From contig JAHHIC010000105.1 of assembly GCA_019359035.1 (NCBI GenBank), positions 1-40,636 of the forward strand: 40,636 bases of DNA. The letters are read 5' to 3'. Made by a program: the position numbers and the translations under genes. Position 1 is the stretch's first letter, and each line of letters begins with the position of its first letter. The notes beneath the pieces are model-generated. The model was not told the origin of the DNA. It ran no database searches and was given only the letters and a program-made list of their open reading frames with translations. Shown here one piece after another: positions 24,372-34,344 of the stretch. Source of the stretch: Scytonematopsis contorta HA4267-MV1 (lineage in GTDB: Bacteria; Cyanobacteriota; Cyanobacteriia; Cyanobacteriales; Nostocaceae).

Positions 24372-25961
24372 ATGAGTACCGCAGTAATTTTCAGTTCAGA
24401 GTTAACAATTTTTGAACGTATCGAACAAGCTTTCGATTCGCTAGAATCCGCAACCCGTCACATCCTGCATCACGCTTTCGATTTACTCGAAACTCGTTTG
24501 GCATATTCCAAAAAAGATTATCGAGAAGCTATGCGAGTGCGTGGTTGGAAGAAGGGTGGGATAGAAGAAAGAACCGCAATCAAAATAGCGGATGCTTTTG
24601 AGGTTTTTCGTCCCGACCCGTTGCGGCTGACAAAAATTGAGCCACGCACTCTTTACAGGTTGGCTGAAGGCAAAAAATATGTACCAGTAATAGAGGCTCT
24701 AGCAAATCTTGAATCCGAGCAAATCACGCAGTCAACGGTCACCCAACTGATGGCACAGCGTAGACAAGAGTTAAAACAGGAGCGGGAAGCCAAAAAACAA
24801 GCCTCACCTGACGAGCAAAACACTAGCGGGTGGAGAAGAGCGAAAAACGGTGGTCGTGCTTACCATATTCCACCACTTTACGATGAAGCCACGGGTGTAC
24901 ATATTGAGAAAATCCGCAGTGATAAAGGCTGTACTTCCCAAAAAGTTGTGGAAATAGGAACTGAGGTTTTAAACGTAATCCTGGAGAAAAACCCTGAGTT
25001 AGACCCCAACGACCCTAGCAAATTATTAGATTTCATCGAAAACCTATTAGCTAACCGGGAACAGGAAAAAATAGACGGGGAAAATTTGGAATCTTGGCAA
25101 TCCGATTCTCCACAAGCTAGCGTAACTACCACAGAAATATCAAATTTCAATGACAATGCTGAATACTTGGATGTCAAGAAGGACAGTAACCAAGAAGCAC
25201 AACCAAGTATTATTATTGAACATCACCCGCTCGTAACTCGGACTCAAGAAGGTTTTACAGACTACCGCGTTAATCAAATAGCTGCAAGATTATTAGAGCA
25301 AGAAATAGTAGTAGCACCAGCAGAAAAAGTTCAAGATATTGTGCGTAATGCCTTTAGTGTTAAGGTGTACGCGCATCATATGGACAAGATGCAAGAAACG
25401 CTCATTCGTATGGATACTTCTTTGTTGGAAAATGACGAGCTGCGTAGCTTCTTGCTGAACACAAGTTTAGAAAGAGACGGTTTTATTAAAAAGGCTTATT
25501 ACGTTTCCCAAACCATCAAGAGTCAATTTGTTCTTAACCAATTAGAAGAAAATCGCCTTGTGTGGCCAGCATGGATGCAGATTGATGCTTTATCTCCAGA
25601 GTTTGTAGAAGATTGCCCGCAATATCCCAACTTCAACCCAGTTGAGTATCTTGCGTCAATTTATAATCAAGCAACTGATTGGTCGCAAGTTAAGGATGCT
25701 ATCAATACTGTGATTGAAGTTCAGGGTATTCAAGGATATATGGAATGTTGCCAACTTCTTAGAAATTTAATATCTCCAGAAGTTCAAAACAAGGTTGATG
25801 ACTTAATCCCTGAAGCTTCGAGAAAACTTCAACAAGCTACGAGTGTAGGAATTATTAATAGTTATTTTGAATCTCCAATTGATGGTGTATACCACATTGT
25901 TGATAGAAATAACCAAGAGTTGGTACTTCCTGAATGTTTGCTTGATTGTGTATTAAATTAA
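24372..25961 (+). CDS. Large unknown plasmid protein with basic/helical N-terminal region
   Basis: 529 aa from ATG 24372, with AGAGAG about 10 nt upstream. N-terminal 110 residues are helical and basic (FDLLETRLAYSKKDYREAMR, RGWKKGGIEERTAIKIADAF); residues about 115-150 form a charged coiled coil; SGWRRAKNGGRAYHIPPLYD near 160-180 may be a DNA-binding segment. The C-terminal 230 residues are helical and acidic. No catalytic motif. Such architecture suits a plasmid replication, partition or regulatory factor. It lies downstream of the three-module genes and may share their transcript. Confidence 0.6.
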   Translation: MSTAVIFSSELTIFERIEQAFDSLESATRHILHHAFDLLETRLAYSKKDYREAMRVRGWKKGGIEERTAIKIADAFEVFRPDPLRLTKIEPRTLYRLAEGKKYVPVIEALANLESEQITQSTVTQLMAQRRQELKQEREAKKQASPDEQNTSGWRRAKNGGRAYHIPPLYDEATGVHIEKIRSDKGCTSQKVVEIGTEVLNVILEKNPELDPNDPSKLLDFIENLLANREQEKIDGENLESWQSDSPQASVTTTEISNFNDNAEYLDVKKDSNQEAQPSIIIEHHPLVTRTQEGFTDYRVNQIAARLLEQEIVVAPAEKVQDIVRNAFSVKVYAHHMDKMQETLIRMDTSLLENDELRSFLLNTSLERDGFIKKAYYVSQTIKSQFVLNQLEENRLVWPAWMQIDALSPEFVEDCPQYPNFNPVEYLASIYNQATDWSQVKDAINTVIEVQGIQGYMECCQLLRNLISPEVQNKVDDLIPEASRKLQQATSVGIINSYFESPIDGVYHIVDRNNQELVLPECLLDCVLN

Positions 25962-26094
25962 CAAGCAGCTATTAGAAAAATCACTACATTTGCTAGCGCT
26001 TAGTTTTGTGTGCGATTACTTCAGGAAGCACGCGCACTTTAATGCGAACTAAAACAACGTCAAAAGCACTACAAACTCGAATGGTAGAATAAAA

Positions 26095-26382
26095 ATGAGA
26101 AGGACAACTAGGATAAATTTAAAACGATTCAATAGAGGGATGAAAGCTTTTAGCCAAGTTCCTCATTATACTCTTATCCAAAGCATAAAAGAGGTTAGTT
26201 GCACAACTGCTCGTAACTATATCAGGAACAAATTTATTAAGCCTCCAGCAATTATTTCGGTGATTAGGCAAAGTAGAAAAAAAGATAAGTTTTTCTTTGC
26301 AGATAGCGGATTGTACGAATTAGAATACGCGGCGTTAAATTGGAGATATTTTTTAAAAGAATTTGGCAACAGTAGTAATTAA
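26095..26382 (+). CDS. Small basic hypothetical protein
   Basis: 95 aa, strongly basic. Starts at ATG 26095 without a clear ribosome binding site. NLKRFNRGMKAFSQVPHYTLIQSIKEV and SCTTARNYIRNKFIKPPA look like an HTH arrangement, followed by a charged turn and a C-terminal helix. Likely nucleic-acid binding. Ends 6 nt before the ASCH pseudogene, so the two may once have been co-transcribed. No family recognised. Confidence 0.45.
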   Translation: MRRTTRINLKRFNRGMKAFSQVPHYTLIQSIKEVSCTTARNYIRNKFIKPPAIISVIRQSRKKDKFFFADSGLYELEYAALNWRYFLKEFGNSSN

Positions 26383-26388
26383 ATAAAT

Positions 26389-26861
26389 ATGGAAAGATAC
26401 TCGCAACATAAAACAACTAACACAAAAGAGTCGGATGGTAGTTATCAGATAAATAAAAGTCAGGAAATTAAAGCAATTAGCTTATGGCAACCTTGGGCTT
26501 CTTTAATTCCGTATTGAATCAAAAACTATGAAACCAGAAGCTGAAAAACTAATTACAGAGGGAGGTTGCTAATCTGCTCGACAATCGGAAACAGCAAAGA
26601 GTACAAACAATACTTAAAGGTCAAAGACAAACTTAAATTGCCGCCCTGGAACAACTTCCCACATGGCTGTGCAATTGCAATCTGTGACCTTATAGATTGC
26701 ATAAAAATGACTCCAGAGTTCATTGAACAACAACCACAAACTGAAATTATCTCTGCTGATTGGCAGGGAGATATGCATGGAAACTGGAAAATGTTGAGTC
26801 AATTGAGCAAGTAAGCATTAAGGGGAAACAAGGTTTATTCAATATAGTACAAGGAGTATAA
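26389..26861 (+). pseudogene. ASCH-domain protein, broken by two TGA codons and a frameshift
   Basis: From ATG 26389 the frame reaches KAISLWQPWASLIPY, the ASCH-domain opening, then TGA. In the same frame IKNYETRS follows, then a second TGA where the family has Trp, then KTNYRGRLLIC. It then runs on through LPPWNNFPHGCAIAICDLID to DWQGD, where one lost base shifts the frame: the other frame gives YAWKLENVESIEQV and ends at TAA 26859-26861. ASCH domains bind RNA or modified nucleotides. Length 473 nt agrees with one deletion. Clearly decayed. The parts still open would give fragments only. Confidence 0.8.
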
Positions 26862-26862
26862 A

Positions 26863-27516
26863 ATGACCAACGATAACAAACCTTCATCAACAAATAAACT
26901 GAAACAAATAATAGATGCAATCACCAATTATTTGAATACTTGTTCCCAAAGTTTTCAGCTTGACACAAGAGAAACCAATATCCACAAAAAGCTAATGCAA
27001 ATTGCCAAACTACAGCAACAATTAGAAGAACAGCAAGCTTTTTTAGATGTTGCACACACAAAAACACCCATATTTCTAAGCACCAAAGACCGATTAATAA
27101 TTCTTGAATCATTTCTGGTTGCAAGAACTAGGGAGAATCAACCTGTGGATGATTTAATTAAAGCAATTGAAGCAGTTAGGAATAATATTGTAGTAATCGA
27201 CGAAACAAAACCCCCAATGGTAGATATTAAACCTGTTCAAAACCAAAGTAACGAAACTATTATTAGTCATAAATATAAAATACCTATCCTTAGCGAAATC
27301 GGTTATGCTATTAACAGCATAACGACTTTTACTACTGCTACTTTAGTATTATCTTGGCTAGGTATTTTTATTATCAGTATCACTAACCCAATTCTTTGTA
27401 GAAGAAGAAAGTACTTTTATGGTACTTACGAAAATAAAAGCCTATTTTGTCAAACCAGTAAAAATATAAACAGGCTATTTGAAGATTTGCAAAAAGTCAA
27501 GGGGAAAGATAAATAA
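26863..27516 (+). CDS. Tail-anchored-type hypothetical membrane protein
   Basis: 217 aa; AAGGAG 7 nt before ATG 26863. The first 140 residues are soluble and helical, with a Gln-rich coiled coil (IAKLQQQLEEQQAFLDV). Residues about 163-183 (FTTATLVLSWLGIFIISITNPIL) form one TM helix, followed by a basic loop (CRRRKYF). No known domain. Convergent with the NACHT-WD40 gene, with only 22 nt between the two stops. Confidence 0.55.
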   Translation: MTNDNKPSSTNKLKQIIDAITNYLNTCSQSFQLDTRETNIHKKLMQIAKLQQQLEEQQAFLDVAHTKTPIFLSTKDRLIILESFLVARTRENQPVDDLIKAIEAVRNNIVVIDETKPPMVDIKPVQNQSNETIISHKYKIPILSEIGYAINSITTFTTATLVLSWLGIFIISITNPILCRRRKYFYGTYENKSLFCQTSKNINRLFEDLQKVKGKDK

Positions 27517-27538
27517 AATAATCCAAGATAAGTTATTT

Positions 27539-30500
27539 TCAACTATGAGCACCTAATGTTTTAAGGGTAGCTATTTCTGATGCACTCAAGCCTTTAATAT
27601 TTTTAATATTCATCCGTGCATAAGGTCTTTCACCTCTAAGAGTTTTCAGACACTTACCTGTTTTGATATTCCAAAGTTTAATTGTTTCATCCCTACTACC
27701 ACTAGCAATAATCGACCCGTTACTACTAGAAGCAACCGCACATACCACACTACTATGTCCAGAGAAAGTTTTCAGACAATTACCTGTTTTGGTATCCCAT
27801 ATTTTCACCATTTGGTCATCACAACCACTTACCAGCTGCGTATCATCATAATTAAAGGTAACTGACCTTACCCTACCCCCATGCTGCAAAGTTCTTAAGC
27901 ACTTACCTGTAGCAATATCCCACAATTTTACGGTGCTATCTTCACTTCCACTTACAAGAGTATAGCTATCCCTAGTAAAAGCAATTGAATAAATATAACT
28001 AGTATGTTCAAGCAAAATTTTCACACATTCACCTGTATCAATATTCCACAACCTAATTGTTTTATCACCACTACCACTAGCTAATAGCTTACCATCTGGA
28101 CTGATAGCAATAGAAAATACTTGCTTACTATGCCCTTCTAAAGTTTTTAAACACTTACCAGTAGGAATATCCCAAATCTTGATGTTTCTATCACCACTAC
28201 TACTAATAACTATTTCATCAATAGGACTAAAAGCAATTGAATTTATCCAATCTTTATGCCCATTTAATTGTAATGTTCTTAGACACTTTCCAGTATAAGC
28301 ATCCCACAATTTTACGGTTTTATCAGAACTACCACTGGCAATTATGCTACCAGCAGAATTAAAACTTACGCTCATTACAAAACCACTATGCCCTTGTAGA
28401 GTTTTGAGACATTCACCTGTGTGACTATTCCACACCCTCACTCTTTGGTCATAACTACCAGTTATAAAAGTCTCTCCATTCGGGCTAAAAGCAATTGAGT
28501 TTATCCAGTTACTGTAACCCAGCAAAGTAGTTACGCATTCACCTGTATTTACATCCCAAAGCTTTACTGTTTTATCATAACTACCACTTGCAATAATATT
28601 ATTTTTAGGATTAAAGGCTACTGAGCGAACCCAAGCAGTATGCTCTGCCAATGTTTTAACACATTCACCTGTACTCACATTCCATATTCTTACTGTTTGG
28701 TCGGAGCTACCACTAGCAAGTATTTCTCCACAGGAACTAAACGCTACCGAACGTACCCAATCACCATGACCTTCTAAAGTTTTGAGACATTTCCCTGTAC
28801 TGATATTCCATAATTTTGCTGTTTTGTCAGAGCTACCACTAGCAAGTATTTCTCCAGAGGGACTAAACGCTAATGATAGTATACCTGCGCTATGTTCTTG
28901 CAATATTTTTAAACATTCTCCTGTATTAATATCCCATAATCTAATAGTTTTATCAAAACTACCAGTTGCCAAGATTTTACTATAATTATTAAAAGCTACT
29001 GAACGCACTCGCTCTTCATGCCCTTGCCAAATATTCAGGCATTCTCCTGTTTTAACATCCCATATTTTTACCGCATTATCATAACTACCTGTTACAAGTA
29101 TATTACCGTCAATAATAAAGACCGCAGACAATATGTTTGTGGTATTACCTGACAAACTCCTAATACATTTTCCAGTATAAATATCCCATAATTTAACTTG
29201 TTTATCAGCGCTACCACTAGCAAGAATATCACTTTCCGGACTAAATGTAACGACATTTACCCAGTCATTATGCCCATTCAAAGTCATAATTTCTCGACCA
29301 GTAAAAGCATCCCACAAAATTATTACTCCATCACTATCAGCAGTTGCTAAAAATTTACCATTGGGGCTAAATGCCACTGATAATACGGTACTAAAAACTT
29401 TAGTAAAACTAGAATTAGCTAAATTTGCCTCCATAAAATTGACATCAATCAAACTAGAATCAGAAAAATCACCCCCTTTAATAACCGCACAAGATAAATC
29501 TTTTCCTTCTAAAGCTGTGCTATCAAGTTTTATTGCCACCGTAGCCGCATTTCCTCCAACATAACCAACTTCATCCTCACTTTTTCCCCGCGTTACCTCA
29601 ATAGCATTAATTAAATACTGTGATTCACCTAACATCGCTTTCATCAAATCTATCACTGCTTTTGTTAAGGGTAATCGCCCGAACGTTTCTCTTAATTTTT
29701 CTAGCGGTTCCCTAATAAATTTACCAAGGGGAGCATCTGCGTTACCAGAAAAATAGTCAGACCAAGTATAATTTTGAGGAATTGTATCATCCAAACATAA
29801 TCGCGCTTTTGCTAACTCCATAAAATCGGGTGCTAAAGCTCCTAACTCCGCAGCAAATTTATAGGCAACAAAAAACTCTAGCAAAGAACGATGTGCTGGA
29901 GTATAATCACCATCAGCATTACGAATAAGCATGGTCTGACCCATCATATCGTACTGCCAGTGGTCTAAATCTTTTTCTTCTTGAACAACAGAGCCAAACA
30001 AGTGGCGAATTCTATCAGGAAACAGTCTATAGTTCAGACTCATTCGTTCACTCGAAAGCATCTCCCACGAAAGTTCGCACAAAAAATAGAGTTTTTCTGC
30101 TAGCGAAGTGAATGTGCGCTCTTGCTTAATATCCCGCTGCATCTTGCGCTGCACCGCATACAAATAAACCCGCGACATATCCACAGGTTTACCAGCTTCA
30201 ATATCGGGTAAAGCTTCTAAAATTAACTCAGTCATTACCGGACGACGGGCTAAATCTAATAATTGCGGATTGCTCATCACTCGGTCAACAGTCTCAACTT
30301 CCGCTTGAAATGATAACACCTGACGTATTTGCTCGTCGTTAAATTTCTCCAACTCCAACACTTCAAACTGTGGTGTCTCTCCGGTCAAATTAAAAGTTGA
30401 AGCTTTCAATTCAGCATTAAGTAAAGCGCGTCCTTCACGAGCTTCAGGAAAATGCTCCGTACGACAAGTCAAAATAACTTTCGCACCAGGAACCACCACC

Positions 30501-31477
30501 TTAGCTAATTCCCAAAAATTATTAATCATTTGCTGACGGTCAACTTTAGCCGCCATTTCGTCAAATCCATCGAAAATTAATAACAACTTACCCATGCGAT
30601 TAAGCTGGTCAAATACCTCGCTATTTAAGCGGATGTTATGCTGAGTAAAAAAGAAGCCAGCTAAAACACTCTCCACATTCAGTGCTTTTGCGTAATCTCG
30701 CAGTGTAATTACTAGAGGCAAGCGAGGACGCTCAATGCCTCGTTTTTGTGCATCTCGGTAACGACGCACTGGCACATTAATTATCCACTCGAAGTAAAAA
30801 TCTTCCCAAACCTCATATTGCTCAAAACGATATCCCAAAGTCTCAAACCAACCACGTATCTGTTGAGCAAGAGCTATAGCTTTGCATTGATTTTCGTTCT
30901 TGATTTCCGTCCCCGGAAGCGTGGGGTAATTTTGTGTAGCTAATCGTGCTATTTCTGTACGGATACCTTCCAGGGTTGGTTGCCTTTCCAATTGTTCCTG
31001 GATATTTACGATAAGCTTGTGTAATGAGACTATTTGCTGACTCATCAGTGTATCTGCTGGGTTACGTGTACGTTTAGCAACTTCAGAAAACACTATATAA
31101 AAAGCTGCCATTTCCCGTTTGATATCTATCCCTAAAGCTTTGATGTCATCTCCTAAAGCGTAAGTTTCCACAAAAGCATCAATTTCAGACAATAAAATTG
31201 AGGGATTATTATGGTCAAAAGCTTTACGGAAGGCTAACTTTACCACTTCTTGTCGAAAAAGCTCTAATACTGGCTTTGGTTTACCGACACCATACTCAAC
31301 CAAAGCGTAAGCGTAAACTCCAGCAAAATCCCCTGGTGGCTGTTCTGGGTCAAGGTTAAACTGTTTTAATAGTTGAATTACAACCTCCGAACGTTTTAGT
31401 TTGTCTTTGATAAAAGCATTGGGGTCAATTACACCACTAATTGTGCTAAACAGTAAATCCAGATTAATCAGGTTCAT
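27539..31477 (-). CDS. NACHT-like/pentapeptide/WD40 (NLR-type) protein lacking Walker A
   Basis: 1312 aa. N-terminal 150 residues: helical effector-like region. Around 210-237: RFEQYEVWEDFYFEWIINVPVRR, which resembles the start of a nuclease-like domain. The NTPase core shows PLVITLRDYAKAL and Walker B LLLIFDGFDEMA (about 300-310) plus VILTCRTEHFPEA, but no GxxxxGK[ST] anywhere before it. Related proteins, as I recall, have about 130 residues with a P-loop between NVP.RR and YR.AQKRG; here these are fused near residue 237. A short pentapeptide stretch (about 655-690) and 14 WD40 repeats (two seven-blade propellers, about 695-1265) follow, then a conserved tail (SASEIATLKTLGA). Bacterial NLRs sense phage and trigger cell death. 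This one may be inactive in ATP binding. Confidence 0.85.
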   Translation of the reverse strand: MNLINLDLLFSTISGVIDPNAFIKDKLKRSEVVIQLLKQFNLDPEQPPGDFAGVYAYALVEYGVGKPKPVLELFRQEVVKLAFRKAFDHNNPSILLSEIDAFVETYALGDDIKALGIDIKREMAAFYIVFSEVAKRTRNPADTLMSQQIVSLHKLIVNIQEQLERQPTLEGIRTEIARLATQNYPTLPGTEIKNENQCKAIALAQQIRGWFETLGYRFEQYEVWEDFYFEWIINVPVRRYRDAQKRGIERPRLPLVITLRDYAKALNVESVLAGFFFTQHNIRLNSEVFDQLNRMGKLLLIFDGFDEMAAKVDRQQMINNFWELAKVVVPGAKVILTCRTEHFPEAREGRALLNAELKASTFNLTGETPQFEVLELEKFNDEQIRQVLSFQAEVETVDRVMSNPQLLDLARRPVMTELILEALPDIEAGKPVDMSRVYLYAVQRKMQRDIKQERTFTSLAEKLYFLCELSWEMLSSERMSLNYRLFPDRIRHLFGSVVQEEKDLDHWQYDMMGQTMLIRNADGDYTPAHRSLLEFFVAYKFAAELGALAPDFMELAKARLCLDDTIPQNYTWSDYFSGNADAPLGKFIREPLEKLRETFGRLPLTKAVIDLMKAMLGESQYLINAIEVTRGKSEDEVGYVGGNAATVAIKLDSTALEGKDLSCAVIKGGDFSDSSLIDVNFMEANLANSSFTKVFSTVLSVAFSPNGKFLATADSDGVIILWDAFTGREIMTLNGHNDWVNVVTFSPESDILASGSADKQVKLWDIYTGKCIRSLSGNTTNILSAVFIIDGNILVTGSYDNAVKIWDVKTGECLNIWQGHEERVRSVAFNNYSKILATGSFDKTIRLWDINTGECLKILQEHSAGILSLAFSPSGEILASGSSDKTAKLWNISTGKCLKTLEGHGDWVRSVAFSSCGEILASGSSDQTVRIWNVSTGECVKTLAEHTAWVRSVAFNPKNNIIASGSYDKTVKLWDVNTGECVTTLLGYSNWINSIAFSPNGETFITGSYDQRVRVWNSHTGECLKTLQGHSGFVMSVSFNSAGSIIASGSSDKTVKLWDAYTGKCLRTLQLNGHKDWINSIAFSPIDEIVISSSGDRNIKIWDIPTGKCLKTLEGHSKQVFSIAISPDGKLLASGSGDKTIRLWNIDTGECVKILLEHTSYIYSIAFTRDSYTLVSGSEDSTVKLWDIATGKCLRTLQHGGRVRSVTFNYDDTQLVSGCDDQMVKIWDTKTGNCLKTFSGHSSVVCAVASSSNGSIIASGSRDETIKLWNIKTGKCLKTLRGERPYARMNIKNIKGLSASEIATLKTLGAHS

Positions 31478-31518
31478 TGCTAGACTCCCAAAGCTTAGAG
31501 TGTTACGGTTACAGGTAA

Positions 31519-31550
31519 TAATTATTACTGTCAGTATACAGTAATAATTA
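31519..31550. promoter_or_regulatory. 13-bp perfect palindrome upstream of the NLR-type gene
   Basis: TAATTATTACTGT (31519-31531) and ACAGTAATAATTA (31538-31550) with a 6-base spacer, 42 bp before the start codon. A second, smaller inverted repeat GCTTGG/CCAAGC lies at 31557-31575. Both sit where a promoter should be, so they may be repressor operators. The 281-bp gap 31478-31758 has no gene. Confidence 0.5.
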
Positions 31551-31758
31551 GCATTTGCTTGGCATTATTCCAAGCTTATTTTTCTACGCAAAAAAGTGAT
31601 ATCATCGCTAGCTCTAAACTTTGTCTTCAAGGGCAAATAGCCATTAACTTTAAACAAAGAATATTTAACCAAAAAATATATTGTCGTTATTTAAATAGTA
31701 TTGACTCAATAACCTAAAGTCTCAATTCCATAAGTCAAAATTAATTATTTTTTTAATT

Positions 31759-34260
31759 TTATACTTCTTCATCAGTCACTGCACCTAGCACTTTGAGGGT
31801 GGTAATTTCGGCATCTGTTAAGCCTGTAATCCCTGTAATATTCATTCGCTCGTATAATTTTTCATTCCTGAACGTTTTAATACATTCCCCTGTCTGTATA
31901 TCCCACAGCTTTACTGTTTCATCGTGACTACCACTAGCAAGGGCTTTTCCATCTGGACTGAATACAACAGAACGTACCCAACTCGTATGCCCGTGTAGTG
32001 TTTTTAAGCACTTCTTTGTGTAAATATCCCATAGTCTTATTGTGTAGTCTAGGCTACCACTAGCAAGTGTTTTTCCATATGGACACAAAGCTATTGGGCG
32101 CACTTTATCCATATGCCCTTGTAAACTTCCAAGACAATCACCTGTATCAACATTCCACAATCTTACTGTTTTGTCGCTACTACCACTAGCAATTATTTTG
32201 CCATCTATAGTAATAGCCACCGAATTAACGCCATATGTGTGACCTTGCAAAATTCTAAGACAATCACCTGTATCAACATTCCACAATCTTATTGTTTTGT
32301 CGCTACTACCACTAGCAATTATTTTGCCATCTATAGTAATAGCCACCGAATTAACGCCATATGTGTGACCTTGCAAAATTCTAAGACAATCACCTGTACT
32401 AACATTCCACAACCTTACTGTTTTATCATCACCACCGCTGATAAGTATCTCACCATCTTGACTTATTACTATTGAACGTACCCAACCATTATGTCCCCGA
32501 AAAATTTTTAAACATCCACTATTATTTGTGTTCCATAGCCTTATAGTCTCGTCCCTGCTGCTACTCGCAAGTATTTTAGTACTGGTATCGAAAGCTAAAG
32601 AACTTACTAATTCTGTATGCCCTTGCAATTGGTTTATGTTCTCACCAGTGCCGATATCCCATAGGGTGACTTTTTTATCTGAACCACAGCTGGCCAATAT
32701 TTTACAACAAGAACTTATGGCAACCGAGTAAATCCAACTGTTGTAACTCTGCAAAGTTTTTAAACACTCACCACTATTAATTTTCCATAGTTTTATTGTT
32801 TGGTCTTCGCTACTGCTAGCAAGCATCCCACCATTCGGGCTTACCGCAACCGAAGTGACCCAAAGTTTGTGTTCATGTAAAGTTTTAAGACATTTGCCAG
32901 TTGCAATATCCCATAATTTTATTGTTTTATCATCACTGCCACTAACAATTATCTTGCTATCAGGGCTAATTGCAACCGAAGTTATGAAATCAGTGCCCTT
33001 GTAAAATTTTGAGGCATTTACCTGTATTTATATCCCATAATCGGATAGTTTGGTCGTGACTACCACTGACAATTATTTTACAATCAGGACTTATAGCTAC
33101 CGACCGCACTACGCTATTGTGTGCTTGTAAAGTTTTAAGACATTCACCAGTTTTAATATCCCATAATTTTATTGTTTTATCATCACTACCACTAACGATT
33201 ATCTTGTTATCAGGGCTGATTGCAACTGAAGTTATGATGTCGGTATGTCCTTGTAAGATTTTGAGGCATTTACCTGTATTCATATCCCATAATCGGATAG
33301 TTTGGTCATGACTGCCACTGGCAATTATTTTACAGTTAGGGTTAATAATAACTGAGCGTACAATATTAGTATGTCCAAGTAACGTTTGAATGTACTTGCC
33401 AGTATGAGCGTATGAGCATCCCAAAGTTTTACACTTTTATCTCGACTTCCAGTCACAAGTATTTTGCTGTTTGAACTGATAAATAGTGAAATTACTGAGC
33501 TAGCATGTCCTTGAAATGTTAAAATCTCTCTTCCATCAGCAGCCGCCCATAATTGAATGCTTCCGTTGCGATTCCCTGCCACCAAAAATTGCTCATCAGG
33601 ACTGAATACAATTGATGCGATACCACCTAAGTTTCTGCCAAAAACACTCTTATCTAATTTCGTGAAAGTAAAATTAGCATCCCGCAAACTTGCGTTACTA
33701 AAATCCGCCCCCTTTATAACCGCACCACTTAAATTTCTTCCCTCCAACATCGTGCTGTCTACCTTCACCCCTAAAGTCGCAGCATTTCCCCCAACATAAC
33801 CAACTTCATCCTCACTTTTCCCACGTGTCCTTTCAATAACCTTAATAATCCTCTCAATATTTTCAACATCAACCATCGGCACAAGTAAATCCAGCACCGT
33901 TTTTGTCAAAGTTACTTTCCCAAATGTTTCCCTCAATTTCTCCAACGACTCACTCATAAACCCCCTCAATAGAGGAATCGTCATACTTACCCCACTATCA
34001 TTCAACTGCCGCGAAAAATACTCTGACCAAGCATAATCAACAGGTGCAGCACTACTATCCAAAAAAGACTGAGCTTGGGCTAATTCTGTAAAATCACTAG
34101 CCAAAACGCCCAACTCTGCTGCGAATTTATACGCTACAAAAAACTCTAATAATGACCTATGTGCTGGAGTATAATCCCCGTTAGCATTACGAATTAGCAT
34201 AGTTTGCGCCATCATATCGTAGTGCCAGTGGTCTAAATCTTTCTCTGTAATCCCAAACAA
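31759..34260 (-). pseudogene. Second NLR-type WD40 gene: 5'-truncated with two compensating frameshifts
   Basis: Starts abruptly at 34260 in the middle of the family (KDLDHWHYDMMAQTMLIRNA matches KDLDHWQYDMMGQTMLIRNA of the gene at 27539); the effector and NTPase core are missing. Pentapeptide segment and 14 WD40 repeats follow. Frameshift 1: an 8-bp tandem duplication GCTCATAC (33402-33417) turns LWDAHTGK into another frame. Frameshift 2: a 2-bp loss after GGGCAC near 32989 (KILQGH-stop) restores it, so the outer parts share one frame. Between them about 410 nt are read in the shifted frame. The tail YERMNITGITGLTDAEITTLKVLGA matches the first gene. Not a functional NLR; short WD40 products are possible. 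Confidence 0.8.
32131..32382 (-). repeat. Two near-identical 126-bp WD40 units in tandem
   Basis: Units 32131-32256 and 32257-32382 differ at few positions (for example T versus C in the TTA[CT]TGTTTTGTC segment) and encode the same 42-residue blade. A 252-bp higher-order repeat (two blades) is also visible at about 32870-33380. Such identity signals recent duplication or gene conversion, as known in fast-evolving WD40 recognition proteins. Confidence 0.75.
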
Positions 34261-34344
34261 TGTTCACAAGTAATTGCGACTACATAATGATATAACGTAA
34301 TACGTAATATTTAATACTAAGAGTCAATTTTTATAATTCTTTTA

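Noticed and set aside
26389-26861. TGA recoding (selenocysteine or Trp) in the ASCH gene
   Set aside because: A further frameshift is present, other genes here use TGA as a normal stop, and no recoding element is seen.
31270-31300. GVGKPK in the NLR-type protein as a possible Walker A
   Set aside because: It lacks the GxxxxGK[ST] spacing and lies in the N-terminal effector-like region, far from the Walker B motif.
31900-33400. CRISPR-like or satellite repeat array
   Set aside because: Units are 126 bp, continuous and coding; they are WD40 blades. No CRISPR array was found in the window.
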